A stretch of DNA of 64,000 nt from an uncultured Psychroserpens sp. (GCA_947489585.1 CANLEE010000001.1:300946-364945); one strand, 5' to 3'; shown: positions 9,316-19,168, counted from the first letter of the stretch. Numbers and translations: made by a program. Notes: generated by a model from the letters alone, not told the origin.

Positions 9316-11100
9316 TTATTTGACACCATGCATTAATCTTTTCAGCACAGGATTCAATAACATTGAAATAACACCTACACCGGCAGGAACCAAGGTAAAA
9401 ATCAAAAAGAATGTACTTAACGAATGCTCTTCGGTAATTTTATCAATCATCCCTCCCATCGTTCCAGCAGCTTTTTGACCTATAGCAATGGCTAAGTACC
9501 AAATACCAAACATAAATCCTATCATTCGCCCTGGAACCAATTTACTTAAATACGACAACCCCACCGGAGAAATACATAACTCACCCATCGTATGGAATAG
9601 GTAAGCAAGAATTAAAAATATCATACTCACAGAGGCCGTTTTCGCTCCTTGTGGAATTCCCATAGTCCCAAATACTAAAATCCCGAATCCAAGACCTAAT
9701 AGAATAAGTCCAATACCGTATTTCATTGCAACACTAGGATTATATTTACTTTCCCACCATTTTGAAAACAATGGCGCTAATGTAATGATAAAGAAAGAAT
9801 TTAAAATACCGAACCAAGAAGCACCAACTTCTGTAGCATCTTTACTAAATTCATTTACAATTTTATACCCAACAACAAACCATAGAAAAACAAAAGTAAG
9901 TGCTAATACTATATTGGAAGAAGGGATTTTTGAAAACGTTTTTTTGAATAACAAATATAAAACCCAAGTAATAATTGCTAGTGGAACTATAGTTAAAACA
10001 CCATCAATCACCTTAAATATGGTAGCAGATGAACCAGTTAAAACTCGATCTGTATAATCTCTTGCAAATAGAGTCATAGATCCTAAAGACTGTTCAAAAG
10101 CTGCAAAAAAGAACACCGTGAAAATTCCAAAAATAGACACCGCAATAATTTTATCTCGAACGATTGGGTTATACCTTGAAATTCTTGTGATAATCAAATA
10201 TAAAAACAACACCAAGGCTAATAAAATGGTAACATTTGAGCCATCCATATTGCCCATTTTAAAGTCAAGGATATTAATATTTCCAATCTTAGACATTGGG
10301 TCATTAAATAAGTACAATAAACCACCAATAGAAGACAATACAATAAGCACCTTATCTAGAGTTGTAAAGGGGTTAAGCTTTTCAGCAACTTCATTAACAT
10401 CATGTTCTTTTGGGCTCTCTTCTGTAATATTTTGAGGCAATTCAACTTCATGAATTTTAGAGGGTTTCTCACCTATTTGACCAAACAAATCTTTAGCTAA
10501 CCAAAACTGAATAAGACCACCTAACATAAAAATTCCTGCTAGACCAAATCCATAACTCCAGCCTATATTCTCTGCTAAGTAACCACAAAGCATCATTCCA
10601 AAAAAGGCTCCAGCATTTACACCCATATAATAAATAGTGTAAGCCCCATCTTTCTTAGATTCTTTGCCTTTATACATCTCAGAAATCATTGAGGTCATAT
10701 TAGGCTTAAAAAAACCAGTACCTATTACTAATAACGCTAAACCTAAATATAAAGACCATGTTGTTTCAAAAACCATAAATGCATGACCAAGCATCATGAT
10801 AAAACAACCAATAATTACTGCCCATTTATAGCCTGTTATCTTATCAGCTATCCAACCACCAACAATAGGTGTTAAATAGAGTAATGACGAATATGTTCCA
10901 ATCAATGCCAAAGCATTTTCTCTAGACCATTCCCATCCAGGGTTATCACTTAAAAAAGGGGCTGTTAAAAATAGTACCAATAAGATTTTCATTCCATAGA
11001 AGGAAAAACGCTCCCACATTTCGGTAAAAAATATGACGAACAATCCAGCTGGATGGCCAATAACTTTGTCTTTAAATAGATTTTCGATATCTGTATTCAT
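9316..11100 (-). CDS. POT/PTR2-family proton-coupled peptide transporter (long paralogue)
   Basis: 594 aa inner-membrane MFS symporter for di- and tripeptides. Family marks: EMWERFSFYGMKILLVLFL in the first helix, YTIYYMGVNAGAFFGMM (PTR2 motif) and GELCISPVGLSYLSKLVP near the C-terminus. Twelve or more helices. Compared with its neighbour at 11170 it carries an extra central stretch with a charged loop (about residues 210-250, rich in Glu and Lys) followed by more hydrophobic segments. The two genes are in tandem, 69 bases apart with a hairpin between them. Substrate preference is inferred from family only. Confidence 0.93.
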   Translation of the reverse strand: MNTDIENLFKDKVIGHPAGLFVIFFTEMWERFSFYGMKILLVLFLTAPFLSDNPGWEWSRENALALIGTYSSLLYLTPIVGGWIADKITGYKWAVIIGCFIMMLGHAFMVFETTWSLYLGLALLVIGTGFFKPNMTSMISEMYKGKESKKDGAYTIYYMGVNAGAFFGMMLCGYLAENIGWSYGFGLAGIFMLGGLIQFWLAKDLFGQIGEKPSKIHEVELPQNITEESPKEHDVNEVAEKLNPFTTLDKVLIVLSSIGGLLYLFNDPMSKIGNINILDFKMGNMDGSNVTILLALVLFLYLIITRISRYNPIVRDKIIAVSIFGIFTVFFFAAFEQSLGSMTLFARDYTDRVLTGSSATIFKVIDGVLTIVPLAIITWVLYLLFKKTFSKIPSSNIVLALTFVFLWFVVGYKIVNEFSKDATEVGASWFGILNSFFIITLAPLFSKWWESKYNPSVAMKYGIGLILLGLGFGILVFGTMGIPQGAKTASVSMIFLILAYLFHTMGELCISPVGLSYLSKLVPGRMIGFMFGIWYLAIAIGQKAAGTMGGMIDKITEEHSLSTFFLIFTLVPAGVGVISMLLNPVLKRLMHGVK

Positions 11101-11128
11101 AGGAAATATATTAGTTAGAAAAGAGAAA

Positions 11129-11154
11129 CCCTAACAAGATCTATTTTGTTAGGG
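11129..11154. terminator. Intergenic hairpin between the two POT genes
   Basis: Nine-base-pair perfect inverted repeat CCCTAACAA / TTGTTAGGG with an eight-base loop. The T tract is short on the minus strand (TTTCTC), so it may be a partial terminator or an mRNA processing/stability hairpin that lowers expression of the downstream transporter. Confidence 0.5.
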
Positions 11155-11169
11155 CTTTTAAAAAATATT

Positions 11170-12561
11170 TTAGTTATCTGCTAATTCGAAACCTTCAGCT
11201 TCTTCATGTTTTAAATCTCTTTCTTGGTCTTCTGCTCCATGTGTAAGGGTTTCTAATTTTTTTCTGAATACCATAACTAATATGCCAAATACCACACAGA
11301 AAACTGCAATTCCAGTAAAAATAGTAAACTCACCAAGATTTTCAGAAGCTTCTCCTAATAAACCTGCAAGTTTATTACCAAAACCTGTCATAGCAAAATA
11401 AACTCCCATCATTAAAGAAGCATACTTTAAAGGTGCCAATTTGGTAATGTATGATAATGCTACTGGGGAAATACATAACTCTCCAATTGTATGGAATAAA
11501 TACGCTAAAACCAACCAGTACATAGCAGAAGACCCTGAGCTTTCAAACTGAGACGATGCTGCAGACATAAAAAAGAACCCTGTTCCCATAATAATTAAGC
11601 CAATTATCATCTTAAACAAAGATGTTGCTATTTTTCCTTTAAGTTTTCTTCTAGCCCAATAAACTGCAACCGTTGTCCCTAAAAAAATAATAAACATGGC
11701 ATTTAATGATTGAAACCACGATGCAGGAATTTCCCAACCCATTAGCATTCTATTTGTATTATCCATAGCATAAATATTCATCAAACCTCCAGCTTGCTCA
11801 AAAGCACCCCAAAAAACGATTACTAATAAAAATGATATAAACAAAACAACAACACGATCTTTTTCTACTTTAGTAAGAGGTCTCTTCATTGCTTCCTTCT
11901 CTTCTTCATTTTCAGAATTTCCTGAAAAATTTCCTACATGTTTTAAATACTTTTGGCCCATTAAATATTGTAATAGTCCTAAAGCCATTCCAATTCCTGC
12001 GAGTCCAAAACCATAGTGCCAACCATGTACTTCTCCTACATATCCAACAATTAAACTTGATAAAAATGCACCAACATTAATACCTATATAGAATATAGTA
12101 AATCCTTTATCTCGTCTAATATCTCCTTGCTTATACAAACCTCCTACCATAGTTGAGATATTTGGCTTTAGCATTCCTACTCCAGCTATAATTAACCCTA
12201 AACCTGTGTAAAACGCCCACATTTGTTCAATAGCCAAAATGCTATGTCCAGCTACAAGTAGAATACCTCCATAAAGAACTGATTTTTTTTGACCTAAAAA
12301 TTTATCGGCAATCCAACCTCCAGGTATAGATGCTACATAAACAAGCATTGTATACCAACCATATAAAGCCAAGGCTTCTCCATTGGTCCATCCAAGACCT
12401 GCATTATCTCCTTGAGTTGCTCCAACTAAATACAGTACTAATATTGCTCGCATTCCATAATAGGAGAAACGTTCCCACATTTCTGTAAAAAATAATACAT
12501 AGAGACCTACTGGATGTCCAAATAGTTCTTTTTGATGAATAGGCTTGACCGTTGTTGACAT
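11170..12561 (-). CDS. POT/PTR2-family peptide transporter (short paralogue)
   Basis: 463 aa, about the size of bacterial DtpA-type carriers. It has the same signatures as the downstream gene: EMWERFSYYGMRAILVLYL, FTIFYIGINVGAFLSSL and GELCISPVALSYITKLAP. The C-terminal tail is hydrophilic and acidic (GAEDQERDLKHEEAEGF). The gene follows a small secreted protein gene by 21 bases and precedes the long paralogue, so the three may form one transcript. The pair probably arose by tandem duplication. Confidence 0.93.
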   Translation of the reverse strand: MSTTVKPIHQKELFGHPVGLYVLFFTEMWERFSYYGMRAILVLYLVGATQGDNAGLGWTNGEALALYGWYTMLVYVASIPGGWIADKFLGQKKSVLYGGILLVAGHSILAIEQMWAFYTGLGLIIAGVGMLKPNISTMVGGLYKQGDIRRDKGFTIFYIGINVGAFLSSLIVGYVGEVHGWHYGFGLAGIGMALGLLQYLMGQKYLKHVGNFSGNSENEEEKEAMKRPLTKVEKDRVVVLFISFLLVIVFWGAFEQAGGLMNIYAMDNTNRMLMGWEIPASWFQSLNAMFIIFLGTTVAVYWARRKLKGKIATSLFKMIIGLIIMGTGFFFMSAASSQFESSGSSAMYWLVLAYLFHTIGELCISPVALSYITKLAPLKYASLMMGVYFAMTGFGNKLAGLLGEASENLGEFTIFTGIAVFCVVFGILVMVFRKKLETLTHGAEDQERDLKHEEAEGFELADN

Positions 12562-12582
12562 AATTTATTAGTATTTAGTTAG

Positions 12583-12795
12583 TTATTTATCCTTTAATTT
12601 TGGCTTGATAAAGCTTTTCTTTCCTGAATTTAAAACCGAATAGTGCTGTTCATTTTTGATAACCAGCAAAGTTTCAAATGTTTCTGCTTTAAACGTATCA
12701 GTACATATTTCTTCAAGTGCAATCTCATTATTTTGTGCTGACACTAAAGCCGTTACAAAAAAAATAAGAAACATGAAGGATTTGAATATGCGCAT
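12583..12795 (-). CDS. Small secreted protein upstream of the POT genes
   Basis: 70 aa. The first 20 residues form a signal peptide (MRIFKSFMFLIFFVTALVSA then QNNEIALEE). The rest is a short charged peptide ending in KKSFIKPKLKDK, with one Cys. No family recognised. It sits 21 bases upstream of the short POT gene on the same strand, so it may be the first gene of the peptide-transport operon. Confidence 0.6.
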   Translation of the reverse strand: MRIFKSFMFLIFFVTALVSAQNNEIALEEICTDTFKAETFETLLVIKNEQHYSVLNSGKKSFIKPKLKDK

Positions 12796-12973
12796 ATGGT
12801 TATTTTATTGACAAAATAATGTCAAGTTTACTAAAAATAATGCAAAAAACAGTAACTATGGTGTGTTAAATGTGCAATATTCTGGTAATGCATCAATAAT
12901 AATACCAAGAATAGTATCTTTACAATTTGTATTTCTTCCCAATTTATGGGTCGCTAATTATAAATTTCAGTAA

Positions 12974-14290
12974 ATGAATAAAACGATTACAGGCTTTTCA
13001 AAATTATCGAAATTAGAAAAAATCGAGTGGCTTGTTAGCACTTTTTTTACCGATTCTAAATCGGCAAAAACACTTTTAAAGCAGTATTGGAATGCTGATG
13101 AGAAGTTGCAACAACTTCATGATGAGTTTATAGAAAATACGATTACTAACTATTACCTTCCTTTAGGTGTAGCACCAAATTTTTTGATTAATGATAAGGT
13201 TTATACCATACCAATGGCTATTGAAGAAAGCTCTGTTGTTGCTGCTGCTAGTAAAGCTGCCAAATTTTGGTTTGACCGCGGTGGTTTTAAAACCAAAGTT
13301 ATTTCTACTCAAAAAATTGGTCAAGTCCATTTCATGTATCATGGTGACTCTAAAAAACTAAACGCGTTTTTTAAAGAGTTGAAGTCTAAACTTATCGAAG
13401 ATGCCAAACCCATTACCAAAAATATGGAAAAACGTGGTGGTGGGATTTTAGACATCCAATTAAAAAACAAAACCCAAGACATTGAAGGTTATTATCAATT
13501 GCATGCCACATTTGAAACTTTGGATGCAATGGGAGCCAACTTCATTAACTCTTGTTTAGAACAATTTGCAAAAACGCTGAAAGAGGAAGCACAACATTTC
13601 GATTTGTTTTCTTCGGAAGAAAAGCACATAGAAGTGATTATGTCTATTCTTTCTAACTATGTCCCAGATTGTTTGGTACGTGCTGAAGTAAGTTGTGAGG
13701 TTGAGGCATTAACTGAAAATCCCAACATTTCAGCTCAAGAGTTTGCTGAAAAATTTGTTCAAGCTGTCAATATCGCTGAAGTAGAACCTTTTAGGGCCGT
13801 TACTCATAATAAAGGCATCATGAATGGAATTGATGCGGTTGTTTTAGCTACTGGAAATGATTTTAGAGCCGTAGAAGCGGGTGTACATGCTTATGCTTCC
13901 AGAAACGGTAAATATAGCAGTCTAACACATGCTAAACTAGAACATGGTGTATTTACCTTTTGGATGGAAATTCCTTTAGCTTTAGGAACTGTTGGCGGAT
14001 TGACCAAATTACATCCTTTAGTTAAACTTGCTCTAGAATTATTAGGTGAACCTTCTGCTAAAGAACTCATGCAAATTGTAGCTGTTGCTGGTCTTGCTCA
14101 AAATTTTGCTGCACTCCGTTCATTAACAACAACAGGAATCCAAGAAGGCCATATGAAAATGCACTTGATGAATATTTTAAATCAATTTGAAGCAACTTCT
14201 GAAGAAAAGACAAAACTTGTAGCACATTTTAAAGACAACACCGTTACGCATAGTGCCGTAGTTGAGGCCATAGAAAAATTAAGACACTAA
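12974..14290 (+). CDS. Hydroxymethylglutaryl-CoA reductase, class II type
   Basis: 438 aa. Reduces HMG-CoA to mevalonate (or the reverse). Class II signatures: KRGGGILDIQL, LDAMGANFINSCLEQ, AVTHNKGIMNGIDAVVLATGND with the catalytic Lys, and GTVGGLTKLHP. This class is often named degradative, but in Flavobacteriia it sits with other mevalonate genes and is best read as anabolic, feeding isoprenoid synthesis. The next gene, a GHMP kinase, starts at the base after its stop codon, so the two are translationally coupled. Confidence 0.93.
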   Translation: MNKTITGFSKLSKLEKIEWLVSTFFTDSKSAKTLLKQYWNADEKLQQLHDEFIENTITNYYLPLGVAPNFLINDKVYTIPMAIEESSVVAAASKAAKFWFDRGGFKTKVISTQKIGQVHFMYHGDSKKLNAFFKELKSKLIEDAKPITKNMEKRGGGILDIQLKNKTQDIEGYYQLHATFETLDAMGANFINSCLEQFAKTLKEEAQHFDLFSSEEKHIEVIMSILSNYVPDCLVRAEVSCEVEALTENPNISAQEFAEKFVQAVNIAEVEPFRAVTHNKGIMNGIDAVVLATGNDFRAVEAGVHAYASRNGKYSSLTHAKLEHGVFTFWMEIPLALGTVGGLTKLHPLVKLALELLGEPSAKELMQIVAVAGLAQNFAALRSLTTTGIQEGHMKMHLMNILNQFEATSEEKTKLVAHFKDNTVTHSAVVEAIEKLRH

Positions 14291-15235
14291 ATGAAACGTT
14301 TCTACAGTCACGGAAAATTGTTATTCACTGGAGAATATGTTGTTCTTGATGGAGCCGTTTCTTTGGCTGTCCCTACGTTATATGGCCAATTTTTGGATAT
14401 TGAACAAGGTGATGAAGGCAAATTAAAATGGATGAGTTTAGATGAGAACGATTTGGTTTGGTTTGAAACTGAATTTGAAATTCAAAACGGTGGGATTCTG
14501 AATCCAGTTCAGAATGACGATCCTATCTCAGAAAGACTATTACAAATACTTAAAGCTGCTAAACAACTTAACCCTGAATTTTTAAATGACAATGAAGGTT
14601 ATTCTATTACTACAGCATTAGGGTTTCCAAAAAACTGGGGACTTGGCACTTCATCAACACTTATTAATAATATTGCTAGTTGGGCAGAAGTTAATCCATA
14701 CAGGTTGCTTAAAATGACTTTTGGAGGCAGTGGTTATGATATTGCATGTGCAACTGCAAATAATGGCATAACGTATCAATTAAACACAGAAAATAATGAG
14801 ATCCTGAATCAAGTTCAGGATGACAGCAAGCCTTCAATACGATCTGTAGATTTTAATCCATCTTTTAAAAACCACCTTTACTTTGTTCACCTCAATCAAA
14901 AGCAAAATAGTCGTGATGGCATCGCACAATACAGAACAAACTCGTCAGATTTATCAGAATCTATCTCAAGAATTAGCGAGATTACCAATAGCATGATTGT
15001 ATGTGATACACTAGATGGTTTTCAACAATTGATGAATGCGCATGAACTTATCATTTCAAATATTATAAAACAAATACCTGTAAAAGAGCGTCTTTTCAAT
15101 GATTTTAATGGCAGTATTAAAAGCTTAGGCGCTTGGGGAGGTGATTTTATATTGGTAGCCTCAAAGACTAATCCATCAACTTATTTTAAGAATAAAGGCT
15201 ATGATACTGTGTTGCCTTATTCAGAAATGATTTAA
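14291..15235 (+). CDS. GYDIA-type GHMP kinase (mevalonate-pathway kinase candidate)
   Basis: 314 aa GHMP-superfamily small-molecule kinase. ATP-loop region GFPKNWGLGTSSTLINNIA (residues about 113-131), the family hallmark GGSGYDIACA near 150, and a C-terminal glycine-rich GAWGGDFILVAS. N-terminal HGKLLFTGEYVVLDGA is typical of mevalonate or phosphomevalonate kinases. It directly abuts the HMG-CoA reductase gene. The coding sequence contains two in-frame copies of a 21-base palindromic repeat that read as ILNPVQND and ILNQVQDD. They lie in non-motif loops and look like absorbed repeat elements. Confidence 0.88.
   Translation: MKRFYSHGKLLFTGEYVVLDGAVSLAVPTLYGQFLDIEQGDEGKLKWMSLDENDLVWFETEFEIQNGGILNPVQNDDPISERLLQILKAAKQLNPEFLNDNEGYSITTALGFPKNWGLGTSSTLINNIASWAEVNPYRLLKMTFGGSGYDIACATANNGITYQLNTENNEILNQVQDDSKPSIRSVDFNPSFKNHLYFVHLNQKQNSRDGIAQYRTNSSDLSESISRISEITNSMIVCDTLDGFQQLMNAHELIISNIIKQIPVKERLFNDFNGSIKSLGAWGGDFILVASKTNPSTYFKNKGYDTVLPYSEMI
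14495..14515 (+). repeat. Palindromic repeat inside the GHMP kinase gene, copy 1
   Basis: Inverted repeat ATTCTGAA / TTCAGAAT with a five-base spacer, followed by GACGATCC. It is read in frame as ILNPVQNDD and closely matches copy 2 about 300 bases downstream in the same gene. Confidence 0.75.
14801..14821 (+). repeat. Palindromic repeat inside the GHMP kinase gene, copy 2
   Basis: Inverted repeat ATCCTGAA / TTCAGGAT with a five-base spacer, followed by GACAGC. It is read in frame as ILNQVQDDS. The sequence resembles the dispersed palindromes with the core CCTGAA-N5-TTCAGG known between genes in many Bacteroidota. Confidence 0.75.
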
Positions 15236-15240
15236 AACTA

Positions 15241-15271
15241 AAAAAGCTTCACAAATTGTGAAGCTTTTTTT
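15241..15271. terminator. Bidirectional intrinsic terminator
   Basis: Stem AAAAAGCTTCAC / GTGAAGCTTTTT with a five-base loop, flanked by A and T runs, so it works on both strands. It lies between the convergent GHMP kinase and PpiD-like genes. Confidence 0.9.
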
Positions 15272-15288
15272 ATTATGCGTTGTAGAAA

Positions 15289-17451
15289 CTAGTAAAAATT
15301 AGCTCTATTATCTTCAATTTCTGCGGTTTCTTTTAAAGCATTATATACTTTAGTTTGCGCAGCGCCAGTTCTTGCTGTACTTAATCGGTTTGCAATCGCT
15401 TGATAGTTGTCTAACTTAGCGGCATCATCTACCTTAGTTACTGATACCATAAATACACCACGGTTACCATCAATTAATCCAGATGATTCCCCTTCATTTA
15501 AAGAAAAAGCAACACCTACAACCTTAGGTTCTAAACCAGCACCAGAAATTGTTGGGTTTTTCATATTCACAGCTGTTGCTGTACCTGTAGGTCTATTTTG
15601 ATTTTTAGAAATATCATCAATGGTTGTTCCCGTAATTTTAGCGCGAATCATTTCAGCTTTCTTCTTATTTCTTATTTCTGTTAAAGCTGTTGCCGATGCA
15701 TTTTCAGGATTCATTAACCCTTTCTTGGTAACTTTAACGACTTGAGCTACAGCATATCCGCCTCCAGGAACTGTAAAACGTTTGTAATCTCCAACTTTTG
15801 TTCCACTTTCAAAAGCCCAACGTACAATTGGTCTTTGTGTTCCTAAACCAGGTATGTTCTCGTCTAATATTTTAATCGTATTAACTGGCTTAACATCGTA
15901 AGTAAGTTCTTTTGCTATATCTTGGAAGTTTCCATTTTTAAGTGCGATTTCAAACTTAGAAGCCTCAGTAAATATATTATCAATTGTTTCAGTAGATGGT
16001 TCAATTTTCTTTGCAATTGTAGCAACCTTAACTGCTTTAGAAGCCCCTTTTTGATCTAATATTTCAATGATATGGAATCCAAATTGTGTTTGAATAACAT
16101 CTATATCACCTACTTCGTTTTGGAATTCAAAATCACTAAATGGCTTTACCATTTGCGTACTTGGGTGAAAATCATAAACACCTCCATTAGGTACGCTATT
16201 GACATCTGAAGACAACGCAGTTACCAATTCAGGGAATTTAGAAGGATTTGCTTTTACAACATCTGCAACACTATCTGCAAGCACTTTAGCTTGTGCTTCT
16301 GTTCTTGTAACATCAGCTGCTGCTCTGTTTGCTCCTAAATACGGAATCAAAATATGACGAACTTTAGCAGAATCTGGAACCGTTGTTTCGGCAACCAGCT
16401 TGGTTAGCTTCATCATACCATTGTCTTTATAAGGACCATATACATCACCAACATTTAAATTAAATAACGTATCAGAAACTGTAGCAGACAACGCTGATTT
16501 CTTAACAAATGAGTCATTGTAATTTTCGTCAGACTCCGCCAAGTAATTCACATAGTTAGTTAAATCTTCAGCTTTAACCTGATTAAAAGGTGTAATTCTA
16601 ATTGTATCGTTTGTATTTTGATTAAACTCTAACTTACCGTTAATTAGTCTATCAAAACTAGCTTTTAAATTCTCTTCATCTTTAAGACTTGCCTCTTCTT
16701 TAAACTCAACATAAACAATGTCGCGTGAAGCTTCAACTTCAAATTTCTTTTTGTTTTCATTAATGTAAGCCTTAATATCTGATTTAGAAACTTGGACCAA
16801 GCTATCAGCAATCGTTGTATAAGGTAAATACACATATCTTAAGTTTCTAGTAGAGTTTTCTAATAAGTAATCTACCTCAGCTTCATTTAAAGTGGCATTA
16901 ACACCAGCTTTAACCATATTGTAATAGATTCTTTCTTTAGCTCCAATCGCTATTGAGTTCTCATTATTAACCCATTCATCATAATTTATCTGAAAGTTTC
17001 CTAATAAAGCTCTTTCTGGAGAAATCGTTTTAAGGTTAGCAACAAATTCAGTTAGTTTATTTTCATCAAAAAGACCCGCTTCGTTTTGAAATTCTGGGTA
17101 AGATGAGAAGTTTTGCTCTAATAACTCTTTCATCTGATCTTGCTCAACACTTAACCCAAGCGCATCAAATTGAGTACTCATGACTGCACGACGTACTTCT
17201 TGATCATAAACTCTATTCATAGTTTGTGTAGATGTAGAGTTAGGAATTTGCCTCTGCATATTCTCTACCCTATTCATAAAGTCAATTCTGTTAATGTTTT
17301 TACCATTTACAGTTGCAACTACATCTTGTGATCCGCCAAATAATGCATCACTATTTTTGAATAAGTCTGTAAGTACAAATGAAAATAACGCTAGTGCGAT
17401 GATTAAAATCAAAAACAGTGAGCGTTGTCTAATTTTATTTAAAACTGCCAT
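15289..17451 (-). CDS. PpiD-type membrane-anchored peptidyl-prolyl isomerase/foldase
   Basis: 720 aa. One N-terminal membrane helix (residues 12-32, SLFLILIIALALFSFVLTDLF) anchors a large periplasmic part. A SurA-N-like chaperone region follows (about 40-220), then a parvulin domain around 350-450 with VRHILIPYLGANRA, FPELVTALSSD, GGVYDFHPSTQMVKPFSDFEF and FGFHIIEILDQ. A second, degenerate rotamase-like region and the C-terminal tail follow. The role is to assist folding of secreted and outer-membrane proteins. It is the last gene of the minus-strand envelope cluster that begins at coaX. Confidence 0.9.
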   Translation of the reverse strand: MAVLNKIRQRSLFLILIIALALFSFVLTDLFKNSDALFGGSQDVVATVNGKNINRIDFMNRVENMQRQIPNSTSTQTMNRVYDQEVRRAVMSTQFDALGLSVEQDQMKELLEQNFSSYPEFQNEAGLFDENKLTEFVANLKTISPERALLGNFQINYDEWVNNENSIAIGAKERIYYNMVKAGVNATLNEAEVDYLLENSTRNLRYVYLPYTTIADSLVQVSKSDIKAYINENKKKFEVEASRDIVYVEFKEEASLKDEENLKASFDRLINGKLEFNQNTNDTIRITPFNQVKAEDLTNYVNYLAESDENYNDSFVKKSALSATVSDTLFNLNVGDVYGPYKDNGMMKLTKLVAETTVPDSAKVRHILIPYLGANRAAADVTRTEAQAKVLADSVADVVKANPSKFPELVTALSSDVNSVPNGGVYDFHPSTQMVKPFSDFEFQNEVGDIDVIQTQFGFHIIEILDQKGASKAVKVATIAKKIEPSTETIDNIFTEASKFEIALKNGNFQDIAKELTYDVKPVNTIKILDENIPGLGTQRPIVRWAFESGTKVGDYKRFTVPGGGYAVAQVVKVTKKGLMNPENASATALTEIRNKKKAEMIRAKITGTTIDDISKNQNRPTGTATAVNMKNPTISGAGLEPKVVGVAFSLNEGESSGLIDGNRGVFMVSVTKVDDAAKLDNYQAIANRLSTARTGAAQTKVYNALKETAEIEDNRANFY

Positions 17452-17616
17452 TTTAGTGTATAATTTATCTAATAATAAGTGGGCGAAAATACCATTTTCT
17501 ATCTAATAATAAAAGTAGATTTATGTTTTTATTCCCGATTTTTAATGGGTTTCGTCGAATGTTGGTTAACGAATGACCTTTTAACGAGAAAGATTCAATA
17601 CGATACCATCTATTTT

Positions 17617-18906
17617 TTAATCTTCTTCAAGAACTTGAAGCGATACAATATCAATTTTAGTTGAAGACACTTCTAAGATTTTAAATTTAAATTCGTCAAT
17701 AATAACTTCATCATTTTCTTGCGGAATTCCTTCAGTTTCATTCACGATTAATCCACCTATAGTTTCATAGGTTTCATCTTCAGGTAAATTGAGTTTATAG
17801 GTTTCGTTTATATAATCTACTTCTAAACGTGCCGAAAACTTATAACTAGTATCACTTATTTTTTCTTCTATGAGTTCTACACTATCGTGTTCATCTTCAA
17901 TCTCACCAACGAGTTCTTCAACGATATCTTCTATGGTCATTATACCAGCTGTTCCTCCATATTCGTCAATTACCACAGCCATACTTTTTCGCTTCTTTGT
18001 CAAGATATTAAGTACATCTTTAATCAACATTGTAGCAGGAACATAAACTACTGGTTTGGTAACTGATTTTATGGATTGCGGTTTTTTAAACAACTCAAAA
18101 GAGTGTACATAGCCTAAAATATCATCAATACTATCTTTATACACCAAGATTTTTGACAAGCCGGAATCTATAAACATCGTACTAATGTTTTTTATGGTAT
18201 CATTCACTTCTACAGCAGTGATTTCGGTACGAGGCACCATAACTTCACGTGCTTTTACTTCGGAAAACTCCAAAGCATTCTGAAAAATTTGTATCTCACT
18301 ATCGACCTCGTCATGTTCTTCTACAGATTCCATTTGTTCGCTAATGTAATTCCCTAATTCTACCTTAGTCATTGCCAGTTGAACGTCATCACCTTCTGTT
18401 TTAAAAAAACGTTTCAAAATCATATCTGATACCCAGATAATGAATGATGACAAAAACCAAAACAGTAGATAAAATAGATATGCTGGAAATGCAAAAACCT
18501 TTAAGAATGAATTGGCATAGATTTGAAAAAAGACCTTTGGCAAAAATTCTGCCGTAATTAAGATAACAATTGTGGAGATAATGGTTTGGGTCAACAGACT
18601 TAAATCAGTCAGTAGGTAATTGACAATTTGATATTGCGATGGCAATACAGACTGGAACCAATCCACCAAAACATCACCCATAAGAAAACCATAAACCACC
18701 AATGCAATATTATTCCCAATAAGCATTGTCGCAATAAATTTGGATGGCTTTTCGGTAAGTTTTGCTAAAATTCCTGCGAGAAAACCGTCTTGTTTTTTCT
18801 CAATTTCGATATGAATTTTATTGGAAGACACGTAAGCGATTTCCATTCCGGAGAAAAAAGCCGAAAGCAATAGCATGATAATAATGATCACAATGCTAAA
18901 GTCCAT
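17617..18906 (-). CDS. CNNM/CBS-domain membrane protein (hemolysin/CorC-like family)
   Basis: 429 aa. N-terminal CNNM domain with four hydrophobic segments (FSGMEIAYVSSNKI motif near residue 20). Two CBS repeats follow (about 210-330; VMVPRTEITAVEVND, MAVVIDEYGGTAGIMTIEDIVEELVGEIEDEHD), then a C-terminal CorC/HlyC domain (TYETIGGLIVNE). Such proteins act in divalent cation balance. The gliding-motility protein GldE belongs to the same architecture, but the usual gldD neighbour is not here. It is followed, 165 bases on, by the PpiD-like gene. Confidence 0.9.
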   Translation of the reverse strand: MDFSIVIIIIMLLLSAFFSGMEIAYVSSNKIHIEIEKKQDGFLAGILAKLTEKPSKFIATMLIGNNIALVVYGFLMGDVLVDWFQSVLPSQYQIVNYLLTDLSLLTQTIISTIVILITAEFLPKVFFQIYANSFLKVFAFPAYLFYLLFWFLSSFIIWVSDMILKRFFKTEGDDVQLAMTKVELGNYISEQMESVEEHDEVDSEIQIFQNALEFSEVKAREVMVPRTEITAVEVNDTIKNISTMFIDSGLSKILVYKDSIDDILGYVHSFELFKKPQSIKSVTKPVVYVPATMLIKDVLNILTKKRKSMAVVIDEYGGTAGIMTIEDIVEELVGEIEDEHDSVELIEEKISDTSYKFSARLEVDYINETYKLNLPEDETYETIGGLIVNETEGIPQENDEVIIDEFKFKILEVSSTKIDIVSLQVLEED

Positions 18907-18911
18907 GATTG

Positions 18912-19100
18912 TTACTTGTTTCTATTTTCAAATTTTTTTCTAAATTTTTTTCTGAAGAAAAACATGAATATTGCTAATGCAGCAAATACGAAAGAAATAA
19001 TTACTCTACTACTATCTACACCAATATTTGATACTGCATCATAAATAAATAGTACGGCAAAGAATAGGTAGATGTATTGAAAAAACTGTAATAGTTTCAT
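18912..19100 (-). CDS. Small conserved-looking membrane protein
   Basis: 62 aa with two hydrophobic segments (residues 8-23 and 34-49) and a strongly basic C-terminus (FRKKFRKKFENRNK). It lies five bases upstream of the CNNM/CBS gene and 68 bases after lptC, so it is in the same operon. Function unknown. Confidence 0.65.
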   Translation of the reverse strand: MKLLQFFQYIYLFFAVLFIYDAVSNIGVDSSRVIISFVFAALAIFMFFFRKKFRKKFENRNK

Positions 19101-19168
19101 TTTTTAGTTTCTATAGTTATAAATATGACACAAAGATAAAGATGTTTTGACAACTATCTTATTTGGTT

